Assembly: GCA_946478895.1 (NCBI GenBank)
Contig: CAMLDY010000060.1
Location: forward strand, 1-14,335
Direction: 5' to 3'
Origin: an uncultured Gemmatimonadota bacterium
GTDB lineage: Bacteria; Gemmatimonadota; Gemmatimonadetes; Gemmatimonadales; Gemmatimonadaceae
Length of the DNA stretch: 14,335 nucleotides
Made by a program: the position numbers and the translations under genes. The notes beneath the pieces were generated by a model. The model searched no databases. It saw nothing but the letters and a program-made list of their open reading frames with translations, and was not told the origin of the DNA. Shown in pieces: positions 1 to 8,081 of the stretch (within the stretch, counting starts at the first letter, position 1; each line of letters starts with the position of its first letter).

Positions 1-827
1 CGCTGTACTCCGCGCTGTCGAAGATCAACAACATCGACGTCAACATCATGACGGCGGAGGACCCGGTCGAATACAACCTCTTCGGCATCAATCAGGTGCT
101 GGTGAGGAACGAGATCGGAATGACCTTCGCCGCCGCACTGAAAGCGTTCCTTCGGCAGGACCCCAACATCATCATGTTGGGAGAAATTCGAGATCTTGAG
201 ACTGGTGGCATCGCCATCAAGGCTGCACTCACCGGTCACCTGGTGCTCTCGACCTTGCACACCAACTCGGCGCCGGAGACGGTCACCCGTTTGATGGACA
301 TGGGCATCGAGCCCTTCAACGTCGCCTCCGCGCTCAACCTCGTTCTGGCCCAGCGCCTCGTCCGCCGTGTCTGCAGCAAGTGCGCGGAAGCCTACAAGAT
401 GGATCCCGCCGAAGTCGCGGCCGCCAAGATCGACGGCGGAGTGACGCTCCGCGACATGCATTTCACCGACATGGCGCTCAGCGACGCGAAGGCCAGGGCG
501 ACCGAGGCCGCCAAGCCCTTCATGGACCAGATCACCCTCGATACGAAGATGGAAGACATCCCCGTTTTTCGCGGCAAGGGCTGCGAACAATGTGACGGAT
601 CGGGGCTCCGTGGTCGTCAGGGTCTGTACGAGGTCCTGAACATGACTCCCCGATTGAGGAAGCTGATCATGCAGAGCGCCGGCGCCGCCGAGATCCAGAA
701 GGTCGCGATCGAGGAAGGAATGTTGACGCTGCGCATGGATGGCTGGCTCAAGGTTCTGAAGGGAATCACCCCGCTCGAACAGGTCGTCCGCGAGACCGCG
801 GCCGATGCTCACCCCACGCATCACTAA
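1..827 (+). CDS. pilB: Type IV pilus extension ATPase PilB, 3' part (5' end outside window)
   Basis: This is the C-terminal part of the hexameric ATPase that powers pilus assembly at the inner membrane. The reading frame is already open at base 3, so the visible ATG at 48 is internal and the true start and Walker A loop lie upstream. Counting from that ATG, the Asp box TAEDPVEY is at 2-9, Walker B IIMLGEIRD at 41-49 and the His box GHLVLSTLHTNSA at 63-75. A zinc-binding tetracysteine follows, C109/C112 and C179/C182, then the GRQGLYEVL-type motif. Retention of the CxxC pairs and the downstream PilT distinguish it from a retraction ATPase. The two CxxC pairs are 66 residues apart, with an Ala/Lys/Asp-rich insert between them. 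GspE of type II secretion is the close alternative, but the pilT and pilC neighbours favour PilB. Confidence 0.95.
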   Translation, partial: LYSALSKINNIDVNIMTAEDPVEYNLFGINQVLVRNEIGMTFAAALKAFLRQDPNIIMLGEIRDLETGGIAIKAALTGHLVLSTLHTNSAPETVTRLMDMGIEPFNVASALNLVLAQRLVRRVCSKCAEAYKMDPAEVAAAKIDGGVTLRDMHFTDMALSDAKARATEAAKPFMDQITLDTKMEDIPVFRGKGCEQCDGSGLRGRQGLYEVLNMTPRLRKLIMQSAGAAEIQKVAIEEGMLTLRMDGWLKVLKGITPLEQVVRETAADAHPTHH

Positions 828-830
828 TCG

Positions 831-2033
831 ATGACTTTACCGTTCATAGACACGTCTTCACCAGCCGGGCCGCCGAAGCCAGCCGGTACCAATCTCCGCG
901 CGCTCCTCGAGGAGATGGTGTCCCGCAACGCCTCCGACCTTCACATCGTCGCCGGCGAGCGTCCCAAGCTGCGCGTGGATGGTGACATCACCAACTCGTC
1001 GTCCGATTTCGAGCTCACGCCGAAGGACACCCTTCAGCTCGCCTACTCGGTTCTGACCGAGCAGCAGAAGAAGCGCTTCGAGCTCGAGGACGAGCTCGAT
1101 TTCTCGTTCGGCATCCAGAATCTCGCCCGTTTCCGCGGTAACGTCTTCAAGCAGCGCGGCTGCGTGTCGATGGTCGTGCGTCAGATCCCATTCGCGATCA
1201 AGACCTTCGACCAGCTCGGACTGCCGGGCTCCATCGCGAAAATGGCGGAGAAGCCGCGCGGGCTCGTTCTGGTCACCGGCCCGACGGGCTCTGGTAAATC
1301 GACGACTCTCGCCGCGATGATCGACAAGATCAACCGCGAGCGCAAAGGACATATCATCACGGTCGAAGACCCGATCGAATTCATCCACAAGCACCAGAGC
1401 TGCATCATCAACCAGCGCGAAGTCGGCAGCGACACCAAGTCATTCGCGAACGCACTCAAGTACGCGCTGCGTGAAGATCCAGACACCATTCTGATCGGCG
1501 AAATGCGCGACCTCGAGACCATTCAGGCCGCGCTCACCATTGCGGAAACCGGTCACCTTGCGTTCGCCACGCTGCACACCAACTCTGCCGCCGAGGCGAT
1601 CAACCGCATCATCGACGTATTCCCTTCGCACCAGCAGTCACAGGTGAGGGCGCAACTGGCGTTCGTGCTCGAGGGAATCATCACCCAGACCCTTCTTCCG
1701 AAAGCGCAGGGCCGTGGCCGCGTGATGGCCGCCGAGATCCTGGTCGTGACACCGGCAATTCGCGCCCTGATTCGTGACGACAAGGTCCACCAGATCTACT
1801 CGTCGATGCAGGCCGGGAAGAAGTTCGGCATGCAGACCCTGAATGATGCGCTGTACCAGTTGTACATGGCTCGCGAAGTCTCTGTCGACGAATGCCTGCG
1901 TGTCAGCGGCGACCCGACAGAGTTCCAGCGCATGATCGGCCAGCTGCCGTCAGACGATGATGGAAGTGGCAAGCCCGCAGCCGGCAAACCGGCGACGGGA
2001 CGCCCGGTAGCAGGCTCCCCTGTGAGACGCTAA
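831..2033 (+). CDS. pilT: Type IV pilus retraction ATPase PilT
   Basis: PilT is the hexameric motor that disassembles the pilus and produces twitching motility. The 400-residue product has Walker A GPTGSGKST at 150-158, Asp box TVEDPIEF at 177-184, Walker B ILIGEMRD at 220-227 and His box GHLAFATLHTNSA at 241-253. The PilT-diagnostic AIRALIR motif (usually AIRNLIRE) is at 309-315. It has no tetracysteine zinc motif, which separates it from PilB. It is longer than the usual roughly 345-370 residues because of a low-complexity Gly/Lys/Pro/Ala tail over the last 25 or so residues. It starts three bases after the pilB stop with no clear Shine-Dalgarno sequence, so translation is probably coupled to pilB. 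Confidence 0.96.
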   Translation: MTLPFIDTSSPAGPPKPAGTNLRALLEEMVSRNASDLHIVAGERPKLRVDGDITNSSSDFELTPKDTLQLAYSVLTEQQKKRFELEDELDFSFGIQNLARFRGNVFKQRGCVSMVVRQIPFAIKTFDQLGLPGSIAKMAEKPRGLVLVTGPTGSGKSTTLAAMIDKINRERKGHIITVEDPIEFIHKHQSCIINQREVGSDTKSFANALKYALREDPDTILIGEMRDLETIQAALTIAETGHLAFATLHTNSAAEAINRIIDVFPSHQQSQVRAQLAFVLEGIITQTLLPKAQGRGRVMAAEILVVTPAIRALIRDDKVHQIYSSMQAGKKFGMQTLNDALYQLYMAREVSVDECLRVSGDPTEFQRMIGQLPSDDDGSGKPAAGKPATGRPVAGSPVRR

Positions 2034-2047
2034 GAGAGGTTTAGTCA

Positions 2048-3241
2048 ATGGCTACGTTTACCTACACGGCGAGAGCGTTCAACGGCGATCTGCGCACCGC
2101 TACAATCGACGCCGCTTCCCGTGATGATGTCATCGCACAGCTCAGAAAACAGCGGCTCAGCGTCGTCAAGATCGATCAGGACGCGACCAAGAAGATCGGT
2201 CGTGGCGCGATCAAGACCCGCGACGTCGTCATCTTCACCCGTCAGTTCTCGACGATGATCAACTCGGGTCTGCCCCTCGTGCAGGCCCTCACGATTCTCG
2301 CCGAGCAAACCGACAACAAAGCGCTCGCCGAAGTCACCAAGAAAGTGGTGTTCGACGTCGAATCCGGTAACACCGTCGCCGACGCGTTGTCCAAGCACCC
2401 GCGCGCGTTCACCAATCTGTACGTGAACATGGTCGCCGCCGGTGAAGCCGGCGGTATTCTGGACACCATTCTCCTGCGTCTGGCGACCTTCCTGGAAAAG
2501 AACGACGCCCTCGTCAGAAAGGTGAAGGGCGCGATGATTTATCCGGCGGTCATCATGAGCGTCGCGGCGATCGCCGTCGTGACCCTGCTCATCTTCGTCA
2601 TCCCGGTGTTCGAGAACATGTTTGGCTCGGTCGGATTGGCGCTCCCGCTCCCGACGCGTATCGTCATCGGCGCTTCCCGGTTCCTCAAGGGTTATTGGTG
2701 GGTCATGGGCGCGGTGATCATTGTCGGCGCGTACATGTTCCGGAAGTACTACGCGTCGCCCAACGGCAAGCTCGTCATCGACCGGCTGATGCTGAGAATG
2801 CCGGTCCTGGGAGACGTGCTGCGCAAGTCGGCGGTGTCGCGCTTTACCCGTACGCTCGGTACGCTCATCAGCTCGGGCGTCAGCATTCTCGAGGGCCTCG
2901 AGATCACCGCCAAGACCGCGGGCAACCGCGTCATCCAGGACGCGATCATGCAGTCGCGCTCCTCGATCGCCGGCGGTGACACGATCGCCCAGCCGCTGCA
3001 GAAGTCGAAGGTCTTCCCGCCCATGGTCATCTCGATGATCGCGGTCGGCGAGCAGACCGGTGGTCTGGACGAGATGCTGTCCAAGATCGCCGACTTCTAC
3101 GACGAAGAGGTCGATGCCGCGGTGAGCAACCTGCTCTCGCTGCTCGAGCCGATCATGATCGTGTTCCTCGGCGTCATCGTCGGCGGCATGGTCGTGGCGA
3201 TGTACCTGCCGATATTCGACATGATCAACGCCGTACAGTAA
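2048..3241 (+). CDS. pilC: Type IV pilus inner-membrane platform protein PilC
   Basis: PilC is the integral inner-membrane platform on which the PilB and PilT motors act. The 397-residue protein has the two tandem type II secretion F domains of the family, at about 62-185 and 265-388. The first contains F-x-RQFSTMINSGLPLVQAL and the second RTLGTLISSGVSILEGLE, each followed by a G-E-x-(A/T)-GG-L-D motif (132-139 and 334-341). Hydrophobic membrane segments lie near 164-187, 216-231 and 363-390. A purine-rich site (gagagg, 2034-2039) sits eight bases before the ATG. The gene follows pilT by 14 bases and ends just before a strong terminator, so pilB-pilT-pilC is read as one transcript ending here. 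The sequence shows no pilS, pilR or pilA downstream. Confidence 0.96.
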   Translation: MATFTYTARAFNGDLRTATIDAASRDDVIAQLRKQRLSVVKIDQDATKKIGRGAIKTRDVVIFTRQFSTMINSGLPLVQALTILAEQTDNKALAEVTKKVVFDVESGNTVADALSKHPRAFTNLYVNMVAAGEAGGILDTILLRLATFLEKNDALVRKVKGAMIYPAVIMSVAAIAVVTLLIFVIPVFENMFGSVGLALPLPTRIVIGASRFLKGYWWVMGAVIIVGAYMFRKYYASPNGKLVIDRLMLRMPVLGDVLRKSAVSRFTRTLGTLISSGVSILEGLEITAKTAGNRVIQDAIMQSRSSIAGGDTIAQPLQKSKVFPPMVISMIAVGEQTGGLDEMLSKIADFYDEEVDAAVSNLLSLLEPIMIVFLGVIVGGMVVAMYLPIFDMINAVQ

Positions 3242-3260
3242 CGCGTAGGACCAGAACACA

Positions 3261-3297
3261 AAAAAGGCCAGCCGATGTTTCGGCTGGCCTTTTTTTT
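3261..3297. terminator. Rho-independent bidirectional terminator between pilC and the convergent beta-barrel gene
   Basis: The arms at 3261-3274 and 3281-3294 are perfect 14-base complements (core GGCCAGCCG / CGGCTGGCC) around the six-base loop atgttt. A run of T follows on the plus strand to 3297, and a matching run of A precedes the stem, giving a T run on the minus-strand transcript too. It lies 20 bases past the pilC stop and 18 bases past the end of the convergent gene, so it can serve both. Confidence 0.95.
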
Positions 3298-3314
3298 ATT
3301 CGCGCGATCCCTGC

Positions 3315-3851
3315 CTAGAACATCACTCCAACCGTGACCGGCACGAAGCTGAGCGTCCCGTTATTGACGCTGACGCTGTTGTACCGCGCTTCGATGAAGG
3401 TCTGGAAGCTCGAGCTGAGCGGCACCTTGATCCCACCGCCCACGTTCCAGCCAAAGTGGTTCTCGGCCTGACCGGTCGTCCCACCTATATCTGCGCTCGG
3501 CCGATAAAGTCCGGCACCGCCGATCACGTAAGGTGTGAATGACATCCCGAGCGGCAGCGCGTACTCGACGTTGCCCGTGAACGCGGGGATGTTGATGCTG
3601 CCATCAGTGCCTTCGAGACCGAACTGGTTGTAGGCTGCTTCACCACGAACGGCGAGCCCCGAATACTGCGGGCGATAGCCTACGGCAAGGGCGATGTTGT
3701 AGCCCGTGTTTGCGCCGTTGCTCAGATCTCCGGTCGGGAACGCGATACCGCCTGAGGCACCGATCTCGAACGGGTTGTAGCCCTGCGCCTGTGCCGCCGG
3801 CGCCGCCGCAAGCCCCGCAGCGGCAATCATGGAAAGGATAGTGTATTTCAC
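3315..3851 (-). CDS. Small outer-membrane beta-barrel protein
   Basis: This is a 178-residue secreted protein, probably an eight-stranded OmpA/OmpX-like barrel. It starts at GTG, preceded by GGAG at 3857-3860 on the complement, five bases upstream. A Sec signal peptide with a cut after the AQA at 20-22 leads into alternating hydrophobic/polar strands rich in Gly, Asn and aromatic residues. Examples are NPFEIGASGGIAF, VEYALPLGMSF and TFIEARYNSVSV. The chain ends VTVGVMF, with the terminal Phe typical of BAM-assembled outer-membrane proteins. The function is unknown, and such barrels range from structural to adhesin or immune-evasion roles. It is convergent with pilC across a shared terminator. 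It lies 97 bases after the aldo/keto reductase gene, so it may have its own promoter. Confidence 0.85.
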   Translation of the reverse strand: MKYTILSMIAAAGLAAAPAAQAQGYNPFEIGASGGIAFPTGDLSNGANTGYNIALAVGYRPQYSGLAVRGEAAYNQFGLEGTDGSINIPAFTGNVEYALPLGMSFTPYVIGGAGLYRPSADIGGTTGQAENHFGWNVGGGIKVPLSSSFQTFIEARYNSVSVNNGTLSFVPVTVGVMF

Positions 3852-3948
3852 GATTTCTCCGATTCTGTGTATTTAGGGTTTACCACGCCCGTTCCTACAC
3901 CCGCCGGGAGGCTGGGTTTCTGTCTTTCAGCGAACGGATGTGCGGAAT

Positions 3949-4893
3949 TTAGTCGGTGGCCGCCGGTTCCTGCCTCAACAGTGCGTCGATTTCGCGCAGC
4001 TCTGCGGGACCAAGCCGCCAATTCGCCGCTCCGGCGTTGGCGCGGACCTGGGCCGCCGACGAAGCGCCGGCAATAACCGACGCTACGGGATGGTGCGCGA
4101 GCAGCCACGAGAACGCGAGCTCCAGAATCGTGTGCCCGCGGGTCTCCGCGTACTCGATGAGCGCCTCGATCTTATCGAGGCTCTCTTCCGTCAGCAGCTT
4201 GCCATATCGCTCGTTCTTCGCGACACGCGTGTTCGGCGGAACCGGCTGGCCTTTCCGATACTTCCCGGTGAGCAGCCCCGCCTTCAACGGGAAGAACGGC
4301 AGAAACGCCATCCCCAGCTGCTCACACTCCTCGAGCACTCCCTGCTCCGGCTCGCGATGCAGCAGGCTGTACTCATTCTGCACGCTCACGAACGATGCCG
4401 ATCCCGGTCGCCGCAGTGACGCTGCATGTGCTTCCCGCAATTGTTCGGTGCCGAAGTTCGAGCAGCCGATTTGCCTGACCTTCCCCGCCTTCACCAGCAC
4501 GTCGAGCGCTCCGAGCGTTTCCGCGATTGGCACGTCAGGATCCGGCAGATGCAGCTGGTACAGGTCGATATAGTCGGTGCGCAAACGCTTCAGGCTGGCG
4601 TCGCATGCCTCGCGTACGTATTCGGGCCGCGCCCCACGGCCCTGACCCGGCATCACCTGCCCGAACTTCGTTGCGATGATGACGCTCTGACGCCTCTTTC
4701 CCAGGATCCGGCCAAGAAACTCTTCGCTGGTGCCGTTCCCATACATGTCCGCCGTATCGAAGAAGTTGATCCCGCAGTCGATCGCAGCGTCGATGACTTC
4801 TTTCGTTTGCGCCTCGTCGAGTCGCGGCCCGAAATTGTTGCAACCGATTCCAACCACCGAAACATCGATTGGACCGATTTTCCGTTTGTCCAT
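3949..4893 (-). CDS. Aldo/keto reductase family oxidoreductase
   Basis: This is a cytosolic NADPH-dependent reductase of carbonyl compounds with a TIM-barrel fold. The 314-residue length fits the family. The catalytic tetrad is visible as D46 and Y51 (in FFDTADMYG), K76 (in IATKFG) and H115 (in LYQLHLPD). The substrate/cofactor segments GCSNFG and SVQNEYSLLHRE are present, and the C-terminal VASVIAGAS region matches the nucleotide-phosphate-binding segment. A strong purine site (ggggaa, complement of 4898-4903) precedes the ATG. It follows the FMN reductase gene by nine bases, so the two are almost certainly co-transcribed. The natural substrate cannot be read from sequence; quinones, methylglyoxal and aldehydes are all possible. 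Confidence 0.93.
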   Translation of the reverse strand: MDKRKIGPIDVSVVGIGCNNFGPRLDEAQTKEVIDAAIDCGINFFDTADMYGNGTSEEFLGRILGKRRQSVIIATKFGQVMPGQGRGARPEYVREACDASLKRLRTDYIDLYQLHLPDPDVPIAETLGALDVLVKAGKVRQIGCSNFGTEQLREAHAASLRRPGSASFVSVQNEYSLLHREPEQGVLEECEQLGMAFLPFFPLKAGLLTGKYRKGQPVPPNTRVAKNERYGKLLTEESLDKIEALIEYAETRGHTILELAFSWLLAHHPVASVIAGASSAAQVRANAGAANWRLGPAELREIDALLRQEPAATD

Positions 4894-4902
4894 CGCGTTC
4901 CC

Positions 4903-5577
4903 CTAGACGGCTGCCGTGGTCTCGCCCATCTCGACGCGGGTCGTTGCAGCCTCCGGACGTTCGCCGAGAAACTCGACCCACTGCTTCTTGAGGTTCGGGT
5001 AATGCTTCGATGCTTCGACCTGATCTATGAAACACTCGATCGTCGTCTCGAACCAGTTTTGCAGCTTGGGGTCGGCGATGCGCCCCGAGTCGTCAAACGC
5101 GTGGTGGGCCTGCGCGAGCGCGAACATGTCCGGATAAACGCGCGCTCCCAGGTGCTCCAGCGGCTGGCGGAGTGCCCAAAGTCCGATCTTTCCACCCGTC
5201 ATGGACGGCGATGCGGCCATCACGAAACCCTGCTTGCCGTTGAACGGTTGGGGCCTGAATCGCGATGTCCAGTCGATCGCGTTCTTGAGAACACCAGGCA
5301 TGGAGGCGTTGTACTCAGGCGACGCTATCATGAAGCCGTCGGTTGCTATCAACCGCTCTCGCAGCTTCTGCGCGCCGCTCGGAATTCCACCCGAGAGCTC
5401 GTCGTCCATGTCGTACGACGGACATTCGAAGTCCGTCATCGTCGCCCGTTCGACCGTCGCCCCCTTCTGCTCGGCGATCTGTGCCGCGAGCGATGCGAGT
5501 CTGTCGTTGAGTGAGCCTTCCCGAAGAGATGCGCCGAACACCAGAAGCTTTACCGAACAACGCTTTTCGTTCGCCAT
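4903..5577 (-). CDS. NAD(P)H-dependent FMN reductase (flavodoxin-like fold)
   Basis: This is a soluble flavoprotein that passes electrons from NAD(P)H to FMN or small acceptors such as quinones. In the 224-residue chain the FMN phosphate loop is GASLREGS at 15-22. The family signature SPEYNASMPGVLKNAIDW is at 86-103, followed by a beta strand and the S-P-x-x-x-GG segment near 123-129. The tail beyond about residue 190 is a short extension ending in a Thr/Ala-rich stretch. The ATG is preceded by GGAGA on the complement near 5586-5590. It sits 60 bases after the LLM monooxygenase gene and 9 before the aldo/keto reductase gene. An FMN reductase next to a flavin-dependent monooxygenase suggests a two-component pair, with this enzyme supplying reduced flavin. 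It could equally be a quinone or azo reductase. Confidence 0.92.
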   Translation of the reverse strand: MANEKRCSVKLLVFGASLREGSLNDRLASLAAQIAEQKGATVERATMTDFECPSYDMDDELSGGIPSGAQKLRERLIATDGFMIASPEYNASMPGVLKNAIDWTSRFRPQPFNGKQGFVMAASPSMTGGKIGLWALRQPLEHLGARVYPDMFALAQAHHAFDDSGRIADPKLQNWFETTIECFIDQVEASKHYPNLKKQWVEFLGERPEAATTRVEMGETTAAV

Positions 5578-5637
5578 TTACGTTCTCCGCTAGAATCAAC
5601 CTGCGCATCCAGTGCGAACGCGCTGACGGCGGACCAG

Positions 5638-6693
5638 TCAGGCAATTCGCGCACCCTGACCCGCATCTGTCGCCTTTGCCGGCGGTGAAGTGGGAGTCGC
5701 CACCTCGAATGCTTCGGCAATCAGCTCGTAGCTGTGCCTCCTCACTTCGTGACTGTGAGTGATCGTTACGATCATCAGCTCCTCGGCGCCGTACTCGCGC
5801 ACGATCGACTCGAGCCCGTCGCGCACCACCTCCGGCGTGCCGAGGGTTACCCGTCGCCGGCGCGCGATCGGTAGCCCCGCTGCCTCCTGCTTCAGAAAGT
5901 GCAGCGCTTTCTCCACCGTCGGGACCGGGATCGTTTTTCCGGTCGTGCGCAGAAGTGAGAACGCCATCCGGCTGCTGCTCGCCAGTGTCTCCGCCTCTTC
6001 GTTCGAGTCAGCGCACAGCGCCCACGTTGCCACCATCAGCCGCGGCTCGCGCAGCCGCGCCGAAGGTGTGAATCGCTCCCGATACAATTCGGCGATCCGC
6101 GCACCGTCCGGGTTGATGAAATCCGCGAACACGTACGGCAATCCCAGCTCACCCGCCCAGATCGCGCTCTGAGGCGACGAACCTAACAGCCAGACATCGG
6201 GCGCCTCCGGCCGGCCGGGAAGCTGTGCGACATGCGCGAACGGGTGGTCCGGCGGAAGATCGTTCTCGAGGTAGCCGAGCATTTCACCGAGCTGTTCCGG
6301 AAAATCATCGGGCGCCGCTTGCCTGCGATCGCGCTGCAACGCGAACATCGCCAGCTGGTCCGTGCCCGGGGCGCGTCCAATCCCGAGATCGATCCGCCCG
6401 GGAAACAATCCGGCGAACATGCTGAAAGTCTCCGCGACTTTCAGAGGGCTGTAATGGGGCAGCATCACCCCACCCGAGCCGACCCGAATTCGCGACGTGA
6501 GTGCGGCGATTGGCCCGATCAGCGCTTCCGGGCTCGGACTCGCCAGCATCGGCGTCGCGTGATGCTCGGCGATCCAATACCGGTTGTAGCCGAGTGCTTC
6601 GGTGAATTGTGCGAGATCGATGCTGTTGCGCAACGCGTCGCCGCCGGTCGATCCCTCGGAGATCGGCGATTGATCGAGCACGCTGAGAATCAT
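5638..6693 (-). CDS. LLM-class (luciferase-like) flavin-dependent monooxygenase
   Basis: This is a TIM-barrel bacterial-luciferase-like oxidoreductase that uses FMNH2 or F420H2. I take the start at 6693, giving 351 residues beginning MILSVLDQSP, which is where members of this group normally begin. The open frame extends 42 codons further, but that stretch overlaps the upstream gene and is Arg/Pro-rich. Family signatures are YWIAEHHATP at 39-48, VGSGGVMLPHYSPLKVAE at 71-88 and RIDLGIGRAPGTD at 100-112. It starts ten bases after the stop of the upstream cysteine-pair gene. The neighbouring FMN reductase makes FMNH2 the more likely cofactor. The substrate is unknown. Confidence 0.92.
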   Translation of the reverse strand: MILSVLDQSPISEGSTGGDALRNSIDLAQFTEALGYNRYWIAEHHATPMLASPSPEALIGPIAALTSRIRVGSGGVMLPHYSPLKVAETFSMFAGLFPGRIDLGIGRAPGTDQLAMFALQRDRRQAAPDDFPEQLGEMLGYLENDLPPDHPFAHVAQLPGRPEAPDVWLLGSSPQSAIWAGELGLPYVFADFINPDGARIAELYRERFTPSARLREPRLMVATWALCADSNEEAETLASSSRMAFSLLRTTGKTIPVPTVEKALHFLKQEAAGLPIARRRRVTLGTPEVVRDGLESIVREYGAEELMIVTITHSHEVRRHSYELIAEAFEVATPTSPPAKATDAGQGARIA

Positions 6694-6703
6694 CGGCGCG
6701 GAA

Positions 6704-8014
6704 TCAAGGTCGGTTAGCCGCGCTCGTGGCCGCGCCCGTGCCTGCACCTTCCAGACACGCGGCAACGTCGGCGGCGACGTCGGAGTGACAGGCTTTCTTA
6801 CGTGATTCGATATCGGCAAAAAAGCCGCTCACCTGCAACCCAATGCCGTCCCAGCACCGAGCGCGTGTCTCGCCTTCAGGCAATGACCGACAAAAGGAAA
6901 TGCCGCGCGGGAGCTCACTCGGCGCGTACGCGAGATGGCGCACCGCGCCCTGATAGCAGAACGGCTTGCCATATGCGGATGCCAGATCGCAGCGCCTGCG
7001 GATCCCCTCGAACTGGAACGCCGCCGCGCCCGACGCATTCCTGCCCAGCCCGGAGTAGCACTGGGCGACGAGGATCGGTGTGCCGGCACCATCGCAGACA
7101 GCCCCCGCTTTGCGATAATCCTCCTTCACCGCCGGCAGGATGAGGTCGGCTTGCAGCTCGTAGCACTCCAGCCTGTACCGCTGGGGCGTAGCATCGCAGG
7201 GATAATGAAGATCGTCAGGCTTGAATAGCACGACGTTGGACGCCGGCATCGAGTGCCGGTGCATTCCGAAAGTCCCAGGGTCGCCGAACACCTGCATTCG
7301 GGCACCCATGTTGTGTTCCATGAACACACCACCGTAGCAGCTGCGCTGGTCCCACGGCGTGCGCAGCCGATCGCAGTCGCTGAGGGAAGCATTCACGTCG
7401 TAGCGGTGATACATCATGAGACCGTGGCCGGTGCCGTGGAGGCAGTCGAAGATCCGGAACTGCTCACTCGTTCCACGCAGTCCATCACACGGCGCGAGCA
7501 GGAAATCCTCCGCCAGCGGCATGTCGATCCGCGCATCGAAGTAACGCTGCAGAATTCCGTGGTAGCAGCCCGACTGGTATCGGTCGTCGCACTCGCTGAG
7601 CAGGGCGGTTGCCGTCTTTGGCGTCGAGCGCACCGCGTAGCCGAGCGCGTGAGCGAGTGGGTGTCCGAGCAGAACGAGCGACGGGTCGTTGTGGATTACG
7701 CGATCCAGCGTGCCCATCGCGAGCGCGATGTTGCCGGCCGACGAAAGCGCGGCAAGCCCGTCCCCGATGCACGTCGCATACATGTCGATGGAATGAGCGA
7801 CGTGCGGCTTGCAAAGCCGGAGCAGGGAATCGGCGACGATCGCGGAGTCCGCTACCGATCGCGTCGGTGTCGCCGGGGCGGAGGCAAGAGTGTCGGCGGA
7901 CATGCCCGGCATGGACATGTGCCCATCGTGCTGAGCGCGGAGCGGGCAGGGCATCGCAACCAGCACGGCACCGGCGACGGCTACCGCTGCAGCGATTCGA
8001 GTTGTGCGGATCAT
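6704..8014 (-). CDS. Secreted protein of nine cysteine-pair repeats with His/Met-rich N-terminus, unknown function
   Basis: I do not recognise a named family. The 436-residue product has a Sec signal peptide (cut near residue 27, at LRAQ) and is likely periplasmic. The mature chain holds exactly 18 Cys in nine close pairs: 68/82, 142/150, 176/191, 214/226, 273/284, 307/319, 342/353, 375/387 and 409/420. The second Cys of each is usually followed by an aromatic or Leu residue and then Gly (GCYHG, DCLHG, SCYGG, QCYSG, FCYQG, RCWDG). This looks like helical hairpins each stapled by a disulfide. His/Met clusters HDGHMSMPGM (29-38) and GMHRHSMP (250-257), and CLHGTGHGLM (191-200), suggest metal or heme binding, possibly copper; that is inference. 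C23 is preceded by Pro and is not a lipobox. It heads the LLM/FMN reductase/aldo-keto reductase group. Confidence 0.8.
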   Translation of the reverse strand: MIRTTRIAAAVAVAGAVLVAMPCPLRAQHDGHMSMPGMSADTLASAPATPTRSVADSAIVADSLLRLCKPHVAHSIDMYATCIGDGLAALSSAGNIALAMGTLDRVIHNDPSLVLLGHPLAHALGYAVRSTPKTATALLSECDDRYQSGCYHGILQRYFDARIDMPLAEDFLLAPCDGLRGTSEQFRIFDCLHGTGHGLMMYHRYDVNASLSDCDRLRTPWDQRSCYGGVFMEHNMGARMQVFGDPGTFGMHRHSMPASNVVLFKPDDLHYPCDATPQRYRLECYELQADLILPAVKEDYRKAGAVCDGAGTPILVAQCYSGLGRNASGAAAFQFEGIRRRCDLASAYGKPFCYQGAVRHLAYAPSELPRGISFCRSLPEGETRARCWDGIGLQVSGFFADIESRKKACHSDVAADVAACLEGAGTGAATSAANRP

Positions 8015-8081
8015 GTTGCAGTATCACCGGCCGGGCGGGGCGATTCAACTCCTCCGCGGGGCCAAGTCGAGGCGTGCGGCT

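Noticed and set aside
2045..3259. A 404-codon open frame opposite pilC
   Set aside because: It is rich in Asp, His and Arg, as expected for the antisense of a GC-rich gene, and PilC on the other strand is unmistakable.
4426..5514. A 362-codon plus-strand frame across the aldo/keto and FMN reductase genes
   Set aside because: It is antisense to two clear enzyme genes, is Arg/Val/Leu-rich and has no recognisable motif.
6694..6819. A 42-codon N-terminal extension of the LLM monooxygenase
   Set aside because: It overlaps the end of the upstream cysteine-pair gene, is Arg/Pro-rich, and the family normally begins at MILSVLDQSP, so the 6693 start was used.
8018..8027. A GTGATA match just before the cysteine-pair gene
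   Set aside because: Only the first hexamer matches and it is single; the following bases do not fit the consensus.
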